Positions 44,078 through 56,585 are shown, counted from the first letter of the stretch. The stretch is 64,000 nt of DNA from Triticum aestivum (GCF_018294505.1 NC_057809.1:132096979-132160978); one strand, 5' to 3'. Numbers and translations are program-made. Notes: generated by a model not told the origin, from the letters alone.

Positions 44078-45451
44078 TACGCCTTTAGTTGATGCTCTGT
44101 CCCGGCCACGTGGTGGTCGATCGGGTCCATCAGCCACATTACACACGGGTGGTATGGGCTCCAACGCCTCATCGTCGAATTGGGGTAGCAGCTTACGCTT
44201 TGGGTAACTCTTTGCTAGGCGTTCAAGGCCGTATTCTTCGGCTGCCAGGACGTTAGTCCATCTGTCGTTGAGCAAATCTTAATCGGCTTGAAGCTTATGC
44301 TGTTTCGTTTTAGGCTTGTAGCCGTGGCTATTAGCCGACACTTGAAGCGCTCTTGTTCGAGGGGTTCCTCTGGCACGACAAAATCTTTGTCGCTGAGGCT
44401 TACGTCGTCCTCGGAGAGTGGAAAATAGTTGTTGTCCTTCAAGTCGTTGTTCCCTGTTTGTTCGTCAGGGTCAACTTGCTCATCCTCCTGATCATCCTGT
44501 TTGGATGTTAGTTCGATTGGGTTTTCTTTCTCTTCGGCATTCTCCGGAGTATCATTGTCTTCGGTGACGGTATTGCTGCTCTTACTGCGACGCAATTTAG
44601 AGTGGCGGCGCTGACGTCGATATTTCGGCGGTATCTCAGGAGGTTCATCCTCGACTGGGTTCTTCTCATCATCGCCGTCCCGTTTTTAGGTGTATCCACC
44701 ATGTATACGTCATACGAGGAGGTGGCCATCCAATGTCCGGTGACCGGCGGGTTTTGGGTCTGCTCCTCTTCGGCATCGTCGTCCATACCTTTGATGTCTT
44801 CGGAGGCGTAATCAAGCATGTCGGTTAGGTCCTCGACAGTGGCTATGAAGTGGGCGGTGGGTGGGAAGTAAAATTCCCTATTTCCAGGCCCTAGTCCGGG
44901 CTGGGCATGATTCAGAAGCGGTTCCTCTGTGATACCAAGGGATCACATTAAGTCTAGAGCCTCGTTTAAGAGCGGGGTTTGGATGGGGTCGGAAGTTTCT
45001 GGGCCGAGCTCGCATGACGCGGGCCTCCAGGGTTCGGAAGTAGTATCCGGAGAACAGTCTGGACTTGCAATGATTGCCGGAGACGCTATTCTCTCGGTGT
45101 TGAGCTCTAAGGCCGCAGAGAGTCCGGCGGGCTCTAGACTCCCGTCTTCGGACCTGATGACGCGCTCTGAATCAAAGGCCGGAGCGGTAGTTGAGGCCGC
45201 GAACCCTTGGAAGATCAAGTCTCCTCGGATATCGGTGACATAGTTCAGATTTTCAAAACTGATCTAGTGACCGGGGTGTAGCTATCGATCTGCTCCAGGT
45301 GGTCAACCGAGCTAGCTCGCAGTGCGAAGCCGCCGAACAAAAAGATCTGGCCGGGGGGAAAGACCTCCCTCAGGGTTGCATTGTTGTAGATGATTGATGG
45401 AGCCATCGCCTTTCGATGATGGCACAGTGTAACTCTCAATGAAAGCACCAA
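44078..45451 (-). pseudogene. Tat-IV gag leader/N-terminal region, truncated
   Basis: ATG at 45406 gives MAPSIIYNNATLREVFPPGQ; a frame change near 45245 continues with YVTDIRGDLIFQGFAAS, then an acidic Ser/Glu-rich stretch to 44215, and finally DRWTNVLAAEEYGLERLAKSYPKR...LLPQFDDEALEP up to the Tat-II LTR. This is the long leader seen before gag in some Triticeae Gypsy elements. No capsid core, zinc knuckle or pol is present because Tat-II begins at 44077. At least two frameshifts and one stop make it inactive. Recognition is by recollection of the family pattern, so the call is moderate. Confidence 0.6.
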
Positions 45452-45923
45452 TGTCGGTGTCAAAACCAGTAGATCTTGGGTAGGGGGTCCCGAACTGTGT
45501 GTCTAAGGATCGATGGTAACATGAGACAGGGACACGATATTTACCCAGGTTCGGGCCCTCTTGATGGAGGTAATACCCTACGTCCTACTTGATTGACTTT
45601 GGTGAATATAGGGGTTACAAGAGTTGATCTACCACGAGATCGTAATGGCTAAACCCTAATTGTCTAGCCTGTATGATTATGATCGTGACTACAGACTAAA
45701 CCCTCCGGTTTATATAGACACCAGAGGGGACTAGGGTTTGTATAGAGTCGGTTTTACAGAGAAAGGAATCTTCATATCCGCACGCTAAGCTTGCCTTCCA
45801 CGCCAAGGAGGGTCCCATCCGGACATGGGGAAAATCTTTCATCTTGTATCTTCACGGCCCATCTTTCCGGCCCACGTCACGTAGCCCGGACGCTCGAGGA
45901 CCCCATAATCCAGGACTCCCTTA
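45452..45923 (-). repeat. Tat-IV 5' LTR
   Basis: TGTCGGTGTCAAAACC...CCAGGACTCCCTTA on the plus strand, about 472 bp (the normal terminal TCA is TTA). A primer-site-like TTGGTGCTTTCATTG follows on the minus strand. The far LTR is not in the window. Confidence 0.7.
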
Positions 45924-46399
45924 GGCACCCCCTTGGCTGCCTCTCCCCCCTCCAACCTATATATATATATATATGTGAGGGGGGCACCTCTAGAACACAC
46001 ATCAACAACTGTTAGCCATGTGCGGTGCCCCCCTCCACAGTTTACGCTTCCGGTGATATTCACGTAGTGCTTAGGCGAAGCTCTGCGCAGATTACTTCAC
46101 CATCACCGTCAACACGCCGTCATGCTGACAGAACTCTCCCTCGACACTTTGTTGGATCAAGAGTTCGAGGGACGTCATCGAGCTAAACGTGTGCAGAACC
46201 GGGAGGTGCCGTACGTTCGATGCTTGATCGGTTGGAATGAGAAGAAGTTCGACTACATCAATCGCGTTGTCAGACACTTCCGCTTTCGGCCTACGAGGGT
46301 ACGTGGACACACTCTCCCCCTCTCGTTGCTATGCATCTCCTAGATAGATCTTGTGTAAACATAGGATTTTTTTGAAATTCCATGCTACGTTCCCCAACA
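45924..46399 (+). mobile_element. truncated BARE/Angela-type copia LTR end, copy 1
   Basis: Contains a TATATATATA promoter-like tract (45959-45974), GTGCGGTGCCCCCCTCCA, TAGTGCTTAGGCGAAG and the terminal TTCCCCAACA typical of BARE/WIS/Angela LTR 3' parts. The 5' part of the LTR is missing and no internal domain follows. Confidence 0.75.
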
Positions 46400-47122
46400 T
46401 TTCGGGCACCCCAGGCAAAAGACATGGGCTTTATGGGCCAAGAGGGGAAACGCACCAGCCACAAGGGGCTGGTGCGCCCCCCATATGGGCCGTTCTAAGG
46501 AGGAGAAGGAAATGGGAGAAAGGAAAGGTAAGTGTGGATTAGGATTCCCACTTCCTTTCCTCTTCCCCCCTATTTCCTTCCCCCTCCGACAAACATGGCA
46601 GGGGGGCGCGGCCAAGGGCAGGAGCCCAAGTTGGATTCAGACCTACTCGGGGCGCCCCTTGGCCTCTCCCCTCTCCCTCCCACCTATATATATGAGGAGG
46701 GGAGGCGCCTAGCACACCCCAGACAATTTCCTAGCCGTGTGCGGCGCCCCCCTCCTCCATTTACACCCCGGTCATATTTTTGTAGTGCTTAGGCGAAGCC
46801 CTGTGGAGATCACTTCGCCATCACCATCACCACGCCGTCGTGCTGACGGAACTCATCTACTACCTTGATGTCTTGCTGGATAAAAAAGGAGAGGGACGTC
46901 ACCGAGCAGAACATGTGCAGAACGCGGAGGTGACGTGTGTTTGGTACTTGATCGGTTGAAGCGCGAAGAAGTTCGACTACATCAACCGCGTTGTGAAACG
47001 CTTCCGCTTATGGTCTACGAGGGTACATAGACACACTGTCCCCCTCATTGCCATGCATCTCCATGGATAGATCATTGCGTGTGCATAGAATTTTTTTGTT
47101 TTCCATGCAATGATTCCCAACA
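46400..47122 (+). mobile_element. truncated BARE/Angela-type copia LTR end, copy 2
   Basis: A diverged second LTR 3' part in the same orientation: same order of blocks (TATATATATG tract near 46686, CGGCGCCCCCCTCC, TAGTGCTTAGGCGAAGCC, terminal GATTCCCAACA), plus more upstream U3 sequence. It lies head-to-tail with copy 1. Confidence 0.75.
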
Positions 47123-47138
47123 GACACACAATCCCTTG

Positions 47139-47157
47139 CACTATAAAAAAAGGACAC
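47139..47157. repeat. CACTA terminal inverted repeat (one end)
   Basis: CACTATAAAAAAAGGACAC; the opposite TIR is not in view. Confidence 0.75.
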
Positions 47158-47569
47158 TCCTGTGATGATACGTGTTTGTCACAATAGGTCACGTTTTCTG
47201 TCATGCATGTACATCCATGACGATTTTATGACAGAATCAAGATAGTCATACCTGTGCTATCGTAGTAGTGTTCCATGACATTACCAAAATTATCATCAGG
47301 AAGTGTCCACTTCCATGACGATAAATCACGCATGATAGAAGTGCTTTCGTCAAGGTGACCAACACGTGACATCCACCATAACAGGTCGCCGTTACGCTAT
47401 CGGGTCCGGTTTTGGATCCGATAACCCGTTAACAGCCCGGACCAATGAGGATTTTCCACGTGTAAAATTGTCATTGGCCGGAGGAAACACGTGTTGGCTC
47501 ACCGTTGGGACAGTTGTCGTCCATTCATTGGACATGAGGCACCTATGATACGTCGACACGTGGCACGGC

Positions 47570-48090
47570 CCAATAGAGGCCCATTCCAGTGAAAAGGCCG
47601 GCCCGTTTGACTTGGTCATAAGGTAACGGGCTGGCCCACGGAAAGCCTGTTAATGGCTTGTTCGTATATAGCCCCTTATGGCCCGCTAACTCATGGCCCG
47701 TTATGGCCTATCGGAATTAAGCCCAGTAGCTTCATCTCGGCCGTCTAATATGATTCCGGCCCGTTGTAACTTCTGGCCCATGTACGGCCAATGATATCTT
47801 TCGGCCCATACGAGGCCATTTGTAACTCTTGGCCCATTAATGGCCAGTGGTGAATCTAGCCCGCAATGAACAGTGTACCACATTATACCCATTAATGACC
47901 CATTATTCCATTGGGCCATTTCCAACCCGTGTTATCTTTCGGCCTTCTCAGGGCCCATTTATTCTTGGGCTTATTTTCAGCATTGGGTTACTTACGGCCC
48001 GTTACTGGCCTTTTCTGCTTGGGGGCCAAATTCAGCCTGTAGTTACAATTGGCCCGTTTGCGTCCCGTTAATCCTTTGGGCCGTTTTCGT
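47570..48090. repeat. CACTA subterminal GGCCC repeat region
   Basis: Dense GGCCC(G/A)TT, TTGGCCCA and related words about every 25-40 bp. The matching array continues at 57890-58090 beyond the nested element. Confidence 0.8.
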
Positions 48091-48093
48091 AAC
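48089..48093. repeat. target duplication of Tat-III, left
   Basis: GTAAC, identical to 57821-57825. Confidence 0.9.
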
Positions 48094-49328
48094 TCTTGAC
48101 ACACGAACACGTCACGTGTACCCTCGACGCCGAGGTGATGCACCGCAGCTCACGTCGAGGAGACCCGACCGACAATGCGATACGCAAGACAGTCGACGGG
48201 CGCTTTTGTAGACCCGAAAACCCCACACCCCCGGGAGGGACCTTGTCAGGGAGTGCGGCGGCTATGGGCTGCCCTAGGTCGATTTGCTCGCCCCTAGAAC
48301 CTCGGAATTCGCAACTCTCAAACACGAAGAATAGCGAAGAACGAGAGAGAAAAACGGTGGAGAGATAAAACGTAGATGAAAAAGTAGTATATTGATTTGT
48401 TCGATTGTGTGTTGTTCAATCGGCTGTCACCCCTTAGATATATAAGAGGCGGCTGGACTTCCCGTGCAAGAAAAAGGCTTGGATTCACGTCCAAAACCCT
48501 AGTCAAATTCGGATTGGTTTTATCCGAACTTCCCAAAACTGTTCGGTTTAAACTGGCTGCATCTTGCGGGTCTTTTTTGTGGTGGTAAACCATCTCGGAT
48601 GAAAACGAGCCCAAAAGCAATCTTGACCGTTTTGACGAGACGAACAACTTTCACGTTGAAGGTTTTTTGATCAGAGGTCATCTTGAGGGTTAAATCGGTC
48701 ACGCAAAACAGGCTATTCTCTCGCGCCACCCATCAGACACGTGTCTGGTGGAGCGCGCCACATCTCACCTCGTGACAGGGCTGCATTCCGATTGCTCTAA
48801 CTTTTGCATACGAACTCGGATTTGGACGATCTTTATATCAAAATCGATCGTTTCGATGAGATGCACAACTTCTGTGTAGGACATTTCTCCATCCAAGATC
48901 ATTTGAATTAGCTTCTGAGCCCATCTTCAACTTCTCGTCAGCTTGACTATCACAACCTCCACCCCAGCAGGCCTTCCACCCGGGTAAGCTTTCTGCACCG
49001 ACAAGGTTTCACCCCGGCAAGGTTTTTACACCGGCAAGGGTTCCTCCCTAGCTCGGCAAGGTTTCTACCCCGACAAGAGTTCCTCCTCGACAAGGTTTCT
49101 CCCCCAGCAAGATTTCACACCGGCAAGCTTCTCCGCCGGCAAGCTTTCCACGCCGGCAAGCTTCTCCGCCGGCAAGCTTTCTACGCTGGCAAGCCCTCAC
49201 ATCGGCAAGGTTTCATTCAGCCGGCAAAGGCCGAATACTTTCTCACTCAGGGCCGGCCCGCGAAGTGTTGCCTCTAACTTTTGCATACGAACCCGGATTC
49301 GTGACCATGCCAAAATCTGGTGTCAACA
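48094..49328 (-). repeat. Tat-III 3' LTR
   Basis: Ends GGTGTCAACA. It contains a tandem array of GGCAAG(G/C)TTTC words at 48960-49235, also present in the other LTR. Confidence 0.93.
48955..49240. repeat. CCGGCAAG(G/C)TTT tandem words in the Tat-III LTR
   Basis: About 15 degenerate 15-20-bp units with the core CGGCAAG. The equivalent array in the other LTR (about 57435-57715) has one unit more (ttttacccgggcaagg), showing unit-number change. Confidence 0.85.
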
Positions 49329-49343
49329 CATGCCCCCCTGTTT
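49329..49343 (-). promoter_or_regulatory. Tat-III polypurine tract
   Basis: AAACAGGGGGGCATG on the minus strand, directly beside the 3' LTR. Confidence 0.8.
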
Positions 49344-49498
49344 TTCGGCAAAGCTTGTGTGCCGAAAAATAACTTGTATTGTGTTTGTTCTAAGGACGAT
49401 GTCAACACTCCATCGGCCATTTATTTTCCTCAGGACGATAATCAGGTATCGGCCATGTTTGTGCTAAGGGCGATAATCATATATCAGCCATTGCCCAC

Positions 49499-50892
49499 TC
49501 AGGCTTCTTGCCACACACTCGGGTGGTATTTCTTCAAGTACTTGCCATTGAGAGCTCGAGGTAACAGTGCCCCTTGTACGGATTCCACCAAATAAGAGTT
49601 TCCAGGAACTATTCTTGCAATTCTAAAAGGACCTTCCCAACTTGGAGACCACTTCCCGAATTTTCTGTCTCTTGAATCAATCGGGAGAATTACTTTCCAG
49701 ACGAGATCGCCAACTTGAAAATTCTTCAACTTAACTTTCTTATTGTAAGCCCTTGCTACCCTCAACTTGTCCTTCTCTATGGCCTTCAAAGCAGCCAAAC
49801 GTTTATCGGCAACCTCATCAATATTGTCCATCATCAAGTTATAGAAGTCTACTACCGATAAATCATTTTGTTTGGCTATTCTCAAAGCATTCAAATTTAC
49901 TTCCACCGGTAAAACAACCTCTTGACCATATACTAGCTCATATGGAGTCACCTTTGTAGCACCATGCCTTGAAATTCTATGTGCCCACAAAGCTTCAAAC
50001 AACAACTCATGCCATCTCCTCGGATTATCCTCAATCTTCTTCTTGATGAGCTTGATTAAAATTTTATTGCTAGACTCGGCTTGTCCATTAGCTTGGGCAT
50101 AATACGGAGAGGAATTGAGCAACTTTATATTATAAGATTCAGCAAACTCTCTGACTTGGTGTGACATAAAAGATGAACCTTGATCAACGTTTGAGGAATA
50201 CCGAATCTATGAATAATGCGCTCAGTTATGAATTGAATTACCTCTGTATGTGTCATGTTCTTGAGAGGTACTGCTTCAGACCATTTAGTGAAATAATCAG
50301 TTGCCACTAATACGAACCGATGCCCTTTTGAGGAAGATGGATGGATTTGTCCAATGAAGTCTAAACCCTAACCTCTGAAAGGCCATGGCTTGATAATAGG
50401 ATGTAACATAGCAGCAGGAGCCAATTGAATATCACCAAATTTTTGACAAGCTTCACACCCCTTATAATATCTGAAGCAATCATTAATCATAGTCGGCCAA
50501 TAAAACCCAGCATGTCGCAATAACCATTTCATCTTGGGAGCCGACTGATGAGTGCCACAAATGCCTTCATGTACCTCTCCCATAGTAACTCTTGCCTGGT
50601 CTTCGTCCAAGCACTTTAGAAGAACATCATCGACTGTTCGGTGATAAAGACCATCATCTCTCACTGTATACTTGAAAGCTATACGCCGAACAGACCTATC
50701 CACCCTTTCACTCAGATTGCACAAGTAATCAACAATGGGCTTCCTCCAGTCGGTATTGTCACCTGCACTAGATTTTTTGTTAAGGGCCGAATCAGTGGGT
50801 TCTGGTTCAGCCTCTCCTAAATTGGCAAGACAAGACATCGGTCTTTGAGAAATATGAAACATGCCATGATCAACATGATAGCCGGATGCTTG
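49499..50892 (-). pseudogene. Tat-III integrase
   Basis: The zinc finger GEVHEGICGTHQ...CEACQKFGD is at about 50570-50430. A TAG at 50368-50370, in place of an expected Trp, interrupts just before GLDFIGQIHPSS (first catalytic Asp). The core continues with ATDYFTKWSEAVPL; a small deletion near 50185 shifts frame right at the second Asp (IPQTL then DQGSSFM). The third residue is in GQAESSNKILIK (Glu), and the C-terminal GPY/F-like motif reads KWSPSWEGPFRI. The enzyme would integrate cDNA; one stop and one frameshift disable it. Confidence 0.9.
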
Positions 50893-52908
50893 CTATGCCA
50901 ACTCATTTGCTCTCCAATTGTCATGCCTAGATATATGAGTAATGCTAAAACAATCCAATGTAGAAATTATATCCAGATATTTATCAAGATAAACATTAAG
51001 TGATTCGTCCAAACACTGAAATACTTTGGATACTTGCTGTACTACTAGTAACGAATCACCGTAAGCCTCAATATGTGTAACACCTATAGCAAGTAACATC
51101 TCTAGGCCGAATAACAATGCTTCATATTCGGCTTGATTGTTTGTGCAAAAATATTCTAGGCGGCACGAGGCTTCAAAAACAGCACCATGAGGAGATATAT
51201 AAACAATACCAACACCTTGGCCATTGCTACAAACTGAACCATCAAAATATAATCTCCATGGTACTACTGAAACAAGGTTCATATCAATATCATGCTTGTC
51301 ATTAATCCGATGTTCAACAATGAAATTAGCAACAATTTGGCCTTTCGTGGATTTTAGAGATTCAGACGCCAAATCATATTCAATCAAAGCATAAGCCCAC
51401 TTGCCAATTCTACCACTAAGAATTGGCCTATGCAACATGTATTTAATGACATCGGTCTGACAAGCTACTACGCAAGCACTCGGCACTAAATAATGTCTCA
51501 ATTTTGTGCAAGCATAATATAAGCATAGACATATTTTTTCAATAAATGTATACCTTGTCTCGGCATCCAATAAGCGCCTGCTCAAATATGTAATAGCATG
51601 CTCTTTTCTTTCGGTTTCTTGAGTCAAAACAACACCAATAACTCCTTCTTCTGCTGCAATGTAAATCCTGAAGGGTTCCCTATGCTTGGGTGCTTTCATC
51701 ACCAGAGGAGTGCACAAATAATTGTTGATCATATCAAATGCTTCTTGCTGTTTTGCCCCCCAAGTGAAATCAACATCATTCTTTAACCGAAGGATAGGAG
51801 TAAACGCATCAACATTCCCTAACAGATTAGCTATGAACCTCCTCAAGTAATTGACCTTGCCAAGGAACTTTTGCATATCTCTCTTGCATGTTGGAGCTTC
51901 CACTTTCTGTATGGCCTCTATCTTTTTGGGATCAATCTCTATGCCATCTTCATGGATAATGAAGCCCAAAAACTTACCAGCTGATACACCGAATGCACAC
52001 TTCAAAGGATTCATCTTTAGTCCATACTTTTTCATTCTTTCAAAAGCTAAACGCAAATCGGCCAAGTGAGATTCAAAAGCGTCCGATTTGACAACAATAT
52101 CATCAATATAGACTTCAAGTATGACACCGAGTAAATCATGAAAAATCAAATCCATAGCCCTTTGATATGTGGCGCCAGCATTTTTTAATCCGAATGTCAT
52201 CACCGTCCACTCGAATAAACCAAGAAAACCAGGGCAACGAAAAGCTGTCTTGGACATGTCCTCTTCGGCCATAAAAATTTGATTGTATCCGGCATTACCA
52301 TCTAGAAAGCTAATAACTTTATGTCCAGAAGCATCATTAATAAGCATATTGGCTATTGGCATGGGATACTCATCTTTGGGTGTAGCCCTATTCAGATCTC
52401 TGAAGTCAATGCACACCCTCAACTTGCCGGATCCTTTCTTTTCCACTGGGACAATGTTAGAAATCCACTCGGCATACCTGCAAGGTCTAATAAAATTAGC
52501 TTTAAGCAAACGACCGATCTCTTCCTTGATCCGGTCATATGTTTTTGGATTAAACTTTCTGGCCGATTGTTTATATGGTCTAAAACCAGCCTTTATAGGT
52601 AACCGATGCTCCACTAGCTCTCGGCTTAAACCTGGCATCTCATGATATTCCCATGCAAAGCAACAAACATATTCTTTCAATAGCTCGATCAACTTAGCTT
52701 TATGATCGGCTCTTAAATTTGCATTTACAAATGTCGGCCTAGGAGTTGAACCATCTCCTATATCTATCTCTTCTAATGGATCGGCCGATGTAAAACCTTG
52801 TCCTAATTTATCCATATCATCTAACTCTTCTATGGACTCATACATATCGTTCTCATTGGACCGATATTCTACAAGTCGCTTTTGTAACCACTCTGAGTTA
52901 GGATCCAT
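50893..52908 (-). pseudogene. Tat-III reverse transcriptase and dual RNase H
   Basis: An open run of about 670 codons. RT blocks: KLRVCIDFRDLNRATPKDEYP, FLDGNAGYNQI (first Asp), FGLKNAGATYQRAM, and the catalytic YIDDIVVKSD. A first RNase H follows (ITYLSRRLLDAETRY region), then a second, archaeal-like one: WRLYFDGSVCSNGQG, AEYEALLFGLEM, AYGDSLLVVQQV and HDNWRANELA. Two RNase H domains identify the Tat lineage. It ends at TAG 50893-50895, where a Gln is expected, so the frame would have run into integrase. All catalytic residues are visible. The N-terminal 11 bases overlap the protease frame. Confidence 0.93.
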
Positions 52909-54355
52909 TTAAACATATCATACCTTGGAGCCGATTGCATTCAGTCGGCTTTAAAGAGACGGGCATGAAACCATTCTTGGTTGCGCTGAGAAAATCAAAC
53001 TCTAACAAGTCACGTCCCGTCAAGCAAGTAGCATTTGGGTGTTGCCAATCCACTGATGCCTCGGCCAAAGCAACACAGGCCGAGTTATCCGCATGAATGA
53101 CTTCCACTTCGTCATCAACCCACTGGATCAAAAACTGGTGCATAGTGGACGGCACGCACTGGTTTGCATGAACCCAATCACGGCCTAGTATGACATTGTA
53201 GTTACCTTGCACCTCAGCGACGAAGAATGCGGTAGCCAAAGTTTTACTTCCCACCGTGAGCTCCACATACATCACACCTTTGGCTTCAGTTTTCTCTTTG
53301 CCTTCAAATCCATTGAGCACCATGTTGGTCTTTATCAACTCTTCATCATGCAACCCCAATTTTTTGAAGACCAAATACGGCATAAGATTCACCACAACAC
53401 CACCATCAACAAGCATCCGAGTGAGCGGTGATCCATTGATATGACCTCTGAGATACAACGGTTTCAGATGCGTTACTGGGTCTTTTGGCTTCTCGAATAT
53501 TGCATTTTTAGGGCCAAAATCCAGCTGGGCCACCTCCCCTTCCTCATTGATAGCACGAAACTCAGCAGGTAAGTAATATACCATATTGATATCCATACCT
53601 TCATGAACCGGCGTAGACTCACAGTCCAACATATCATCCTCTTCGTCAAGTGCATCCACCAATTCTGAAATTTGTCTGAGTGAAGGAGAAGTAAAAAGTG
53701 TCGCAGACGATGTAATAGCTGTCGCATCGTCCTCTTTTGGTGGCGCATGTGCTACTGTGATAGGTGTAGAAGCAACTGCATCTTGTATTTGCTTAGGCCT
53801 CCACACTTGTTTTGTAGGCACCATGGGCCGAGTGTCATTGAACAACTTATCCCTTTGCTTCTCGGCTTCTTGTTCTGTCATCTCTTGACTCCTTAACCTC
53901 TGTAATTTCCTCTTTTGTGTTTTTGTCAGCCCTGGAGGACACCACTTTGGCTGAGTGTATTTAGGATCTCTCATCTTTACTTGGTTGGTGTTTCCTTCAA
54001 GGTCATTAGCCGAGTGCTTTGGCGCGATAGCAAGTATCAGCTCAGTCGGATTGTTATGCATAATCGGCTGTTGTATGGTGAATGTTTCGGTGCCCAAGAT
54101 GAGTGAGTCAGCATCGGTTTTTTCCTTGCCTTTGCTTGACTCGACCGTTACAGCACTTGGCGACTTAACACGCCATTCTTGCTTGCTGACCCTTTTTTGA
54201 TTATCTTGCACTGACCGATTGACACCATTGTTCAAACGGCCTTGTGTGGGATAAGAAAGTCTCTCACAAATGGGCCTCCTTTGTTCTGCCCAACCCGGAT
54301 GAAAAGCATAAGGGGCCATTGGGGGCTGCCACCATCCTCCATTGAAGTCTCCCAT
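52898..54355 (-). pseudogene. Tat-III gag C-terminal part and aspartic protease
   Basis: 485 codons open. The N-terminal third is a basic Gly/Pro/Gln linker from gag; the protease active site is MLVDGGVVVNLMPY, with the partner strand VILGRDWVHANQCVPS near the end of the domain. The reading frame overlaps the 3' end of the gag frame (54264-54355) and, by 11 bases, the RT frame. It would process Gag-Pol. Confidence 0.85.
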
Positions 54356-56534
54356 GTAATATGGTACGTAGGGGGGTCCCGGCGCCCATGGTCCCGGCGC
54401 CCATGACCCATATGGCCTTGCATTGCTGAAATTCTTCCCGAGGAGGTGACCTCGAGCGCTTCAAATTTGGTGACCGGTTAGAGCTAGAACCGGCTGCGTG
54501 ATTGGCATACTTGGACAACAACATATCAAAAGTTGGCTTGATTTTCTTGCGCTGCACTTTAGCTTCATTCGTCTTCCGCTTGCCAACTTCTAGACTTTTG
54601 GGCTTGACAAATTTAACACGAGTATTTTCTTGCGCTTGCGGTCGCCCCCCGAGTGTAGGATTCTTGATGGTGATTTTGATTGTCTCCTTGCCACAGGGTT
54701 GCTTGTCAAGCACAACCTGTCTCCCCAAGACCTTGTCGCCCTCCTTGTCTTTCCTGGGCTCACCAACAATGGCATTAGCTTTATTAGCAGATTCGACAAC
54801 CTCCGGCCGAATGAGTAGCTTCTTTCCCTCCAAATCCATGGTATTCATTGGAAAAGGCTGTTTATCAACTTGCATCTCAGAAAAGTTCAATCGTCCGTCA
54901 TTAATGGCCGATTGTATCTGCCGCCGAAAAACATTGCAATCGTTAGTAGCATGAGAAAAAGAATTATGATATTTGCAATAAGTGTGCCATTTCAGCTCTT
55001 CAAACGGCGGTAAAGTATGAGATATTCTAATAATCCTAGCCTGTAGCAAAGCATCAAATATTTTATCGCACTTAGCAATGTTAAAAGTAAACTTCATCTC
55101 TTCATCACGATTCTTATGAATCGGTTTCAGATCATTGCAAGTAAAGGGTTTGGCCTTAGATGGCCAAACAAATTCAGTAGAAAAAACATCACCCTCATCG
55201 TCCGAGTGATCACTATCATATTCCACCATATTCATCTTTGGACGATCGGCTTTGTATCTATGCACTTCTCTGAGATCTTTGCTTCGACTTTCCTGAGCCA
55301 AAGCCCTTTGTAAGACTTGGTTGATATTTAAGAACTCATAGCCTTCTAGCTTTTCTCTAATGGGAGTTCTCAAACCACTCAGCACTAGGTCCGCCAAGTC
55401 CCTCTCGGTTATCACCAAACTAAAACACCGGTTTTTTGTTTCTTTGAATCTCTTGACGTAATCGGAGACCGATTCATCATGCTTCTGTTTAACCGATGTT
55501 AGATGTGAAAACTTGAGTTCATTGTCGCCGCTATAAAAGTGATCATGAAACTTCTGCTCTAGCTGCGACAAAACCCGAATGGAACCATGTGGTAAAGAAG
55601 AAAACCATGAAAATGCGGTACCAGTTAATGATAAAGGAAATAAATGCACTTTCAATTCATTCAATGAGCCTGCCTCACCTAATTGTCCTAAATATTGACT
55701 AACATGCTCCCATGTGGTTTTTGTGCCTTCTCCATTAAACTTAACAAAATCTGGAATTTTATATCCTGGAGGGCACTGGATGGCATCAAAGTACTCGGGG
55801 TACGGCTTTTGGTAAATCCGATTATGAGGTAACTCAACTCCAAAATTCTCTCAAAGCATCTTAGCCATCTCTTCTCTAAGATTAGCTAGACCATCATCCA
55901 TAGTGGACGATGAAGCTTGTGGCAGTGGCATAAGAGGAGTAGGGCTACTAGTTGCAGGTAGGAATTGTGGCATGTATGTCGACCCATAATTTGGTAGTGG
56001 TCGAGTGGTTGTAGCTGTAGGTAGGGCTTGGTTCGGCGTTGCCACCGAACCTGGCATGCTCATAATAGGGTTGGTGGGTGCAGTCACAATCTGATTTGTT
56101 TGGGTAGGATAATAAGCCATCGGCACGGGAGGCGCCGATGCAATAGGTAAATCCAGATTAGGGTTTTGCACACTAGCAGCTACACCATCATTACCACTAG
56201 ACGATTGAGATGTATTCTTCTGAGCATTAGTATTTTCTATGAAAGTTTGGTAGACTAGATTTTTACCATCAGCAATACGACTTTCAATCTCAGCCCACTG
56301 CTCAGGAGAAAAGGCAGTACTTACAGAGGGTTTAACCTACTCGGCTTGAAGAGGAGGGAACTTGATTTCTTCAATCAGAGTGATGTTGCCTTGGCGATCC
56401 TTCTTGAACTTTGCAAGGAACTCCTGCAAGTCCTTCTCCTCATAAACTTGGCGATGATCGGCCGATATCTCATCAAGACTGGGCTTAATGATTTTATCGG
56501 CGTCTACCTCAGATGGCTTGGGAATAACAGACAT
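54264..56534 (-). pseudogene. Tat-III gag
   Basis: ATG at 56534 (MSVIPKPSEVDAD). Stops at 56337-56339 and 55851-55853 split the N-terminal part; the capsid core is open from 55664, with LFPLSLTGTAFSWFSSLP, FHDHFYSGDNELKFSHL and SVSDYVKRFKETKNRC (retrotransposon gag domain), followed by an atypical knuckle YCKYHNSFSHATNDC. It shifts frame near 54400 beside a tandem 15-bp duplication (GGTCCCGGCGCCCAT twice). Gag builds the particle that carries element RNA. Confidence 0.88.
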
Positions 56535-56559
56535 GGTGGATGATGACGATTGATCTTCG

Positions 56560-56583
56560 TTCCCCAGCGGAGTCACCAAAAAG
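56560..56583 (-). promoter_or_regulatory. Tat-III primer binding site region
   Basis: On the minus strand TTTGGTGACTCCGCTGGGGA lies about 5 bases after the 5' LTR. The primer tRNA was not identified. Confidence 0.6.
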
Positions 56584-56585
56584 TG

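Noticed and set aside
47366..48211. Open frames of 60-110 codons in the CACTA terminal region
   Set aside because: They arise from GGCCC subterminal repeats and cross the Tat-III insertion point, so they cannot be ancient genes.
48960..49240. Regularly spaced CGGCAAG units considered as a CRISPR-like array
   Set aside because: The units are degenerate, have no constant-length unique spacers, lie within a retrotransposon LTR and the genome is a plant's.
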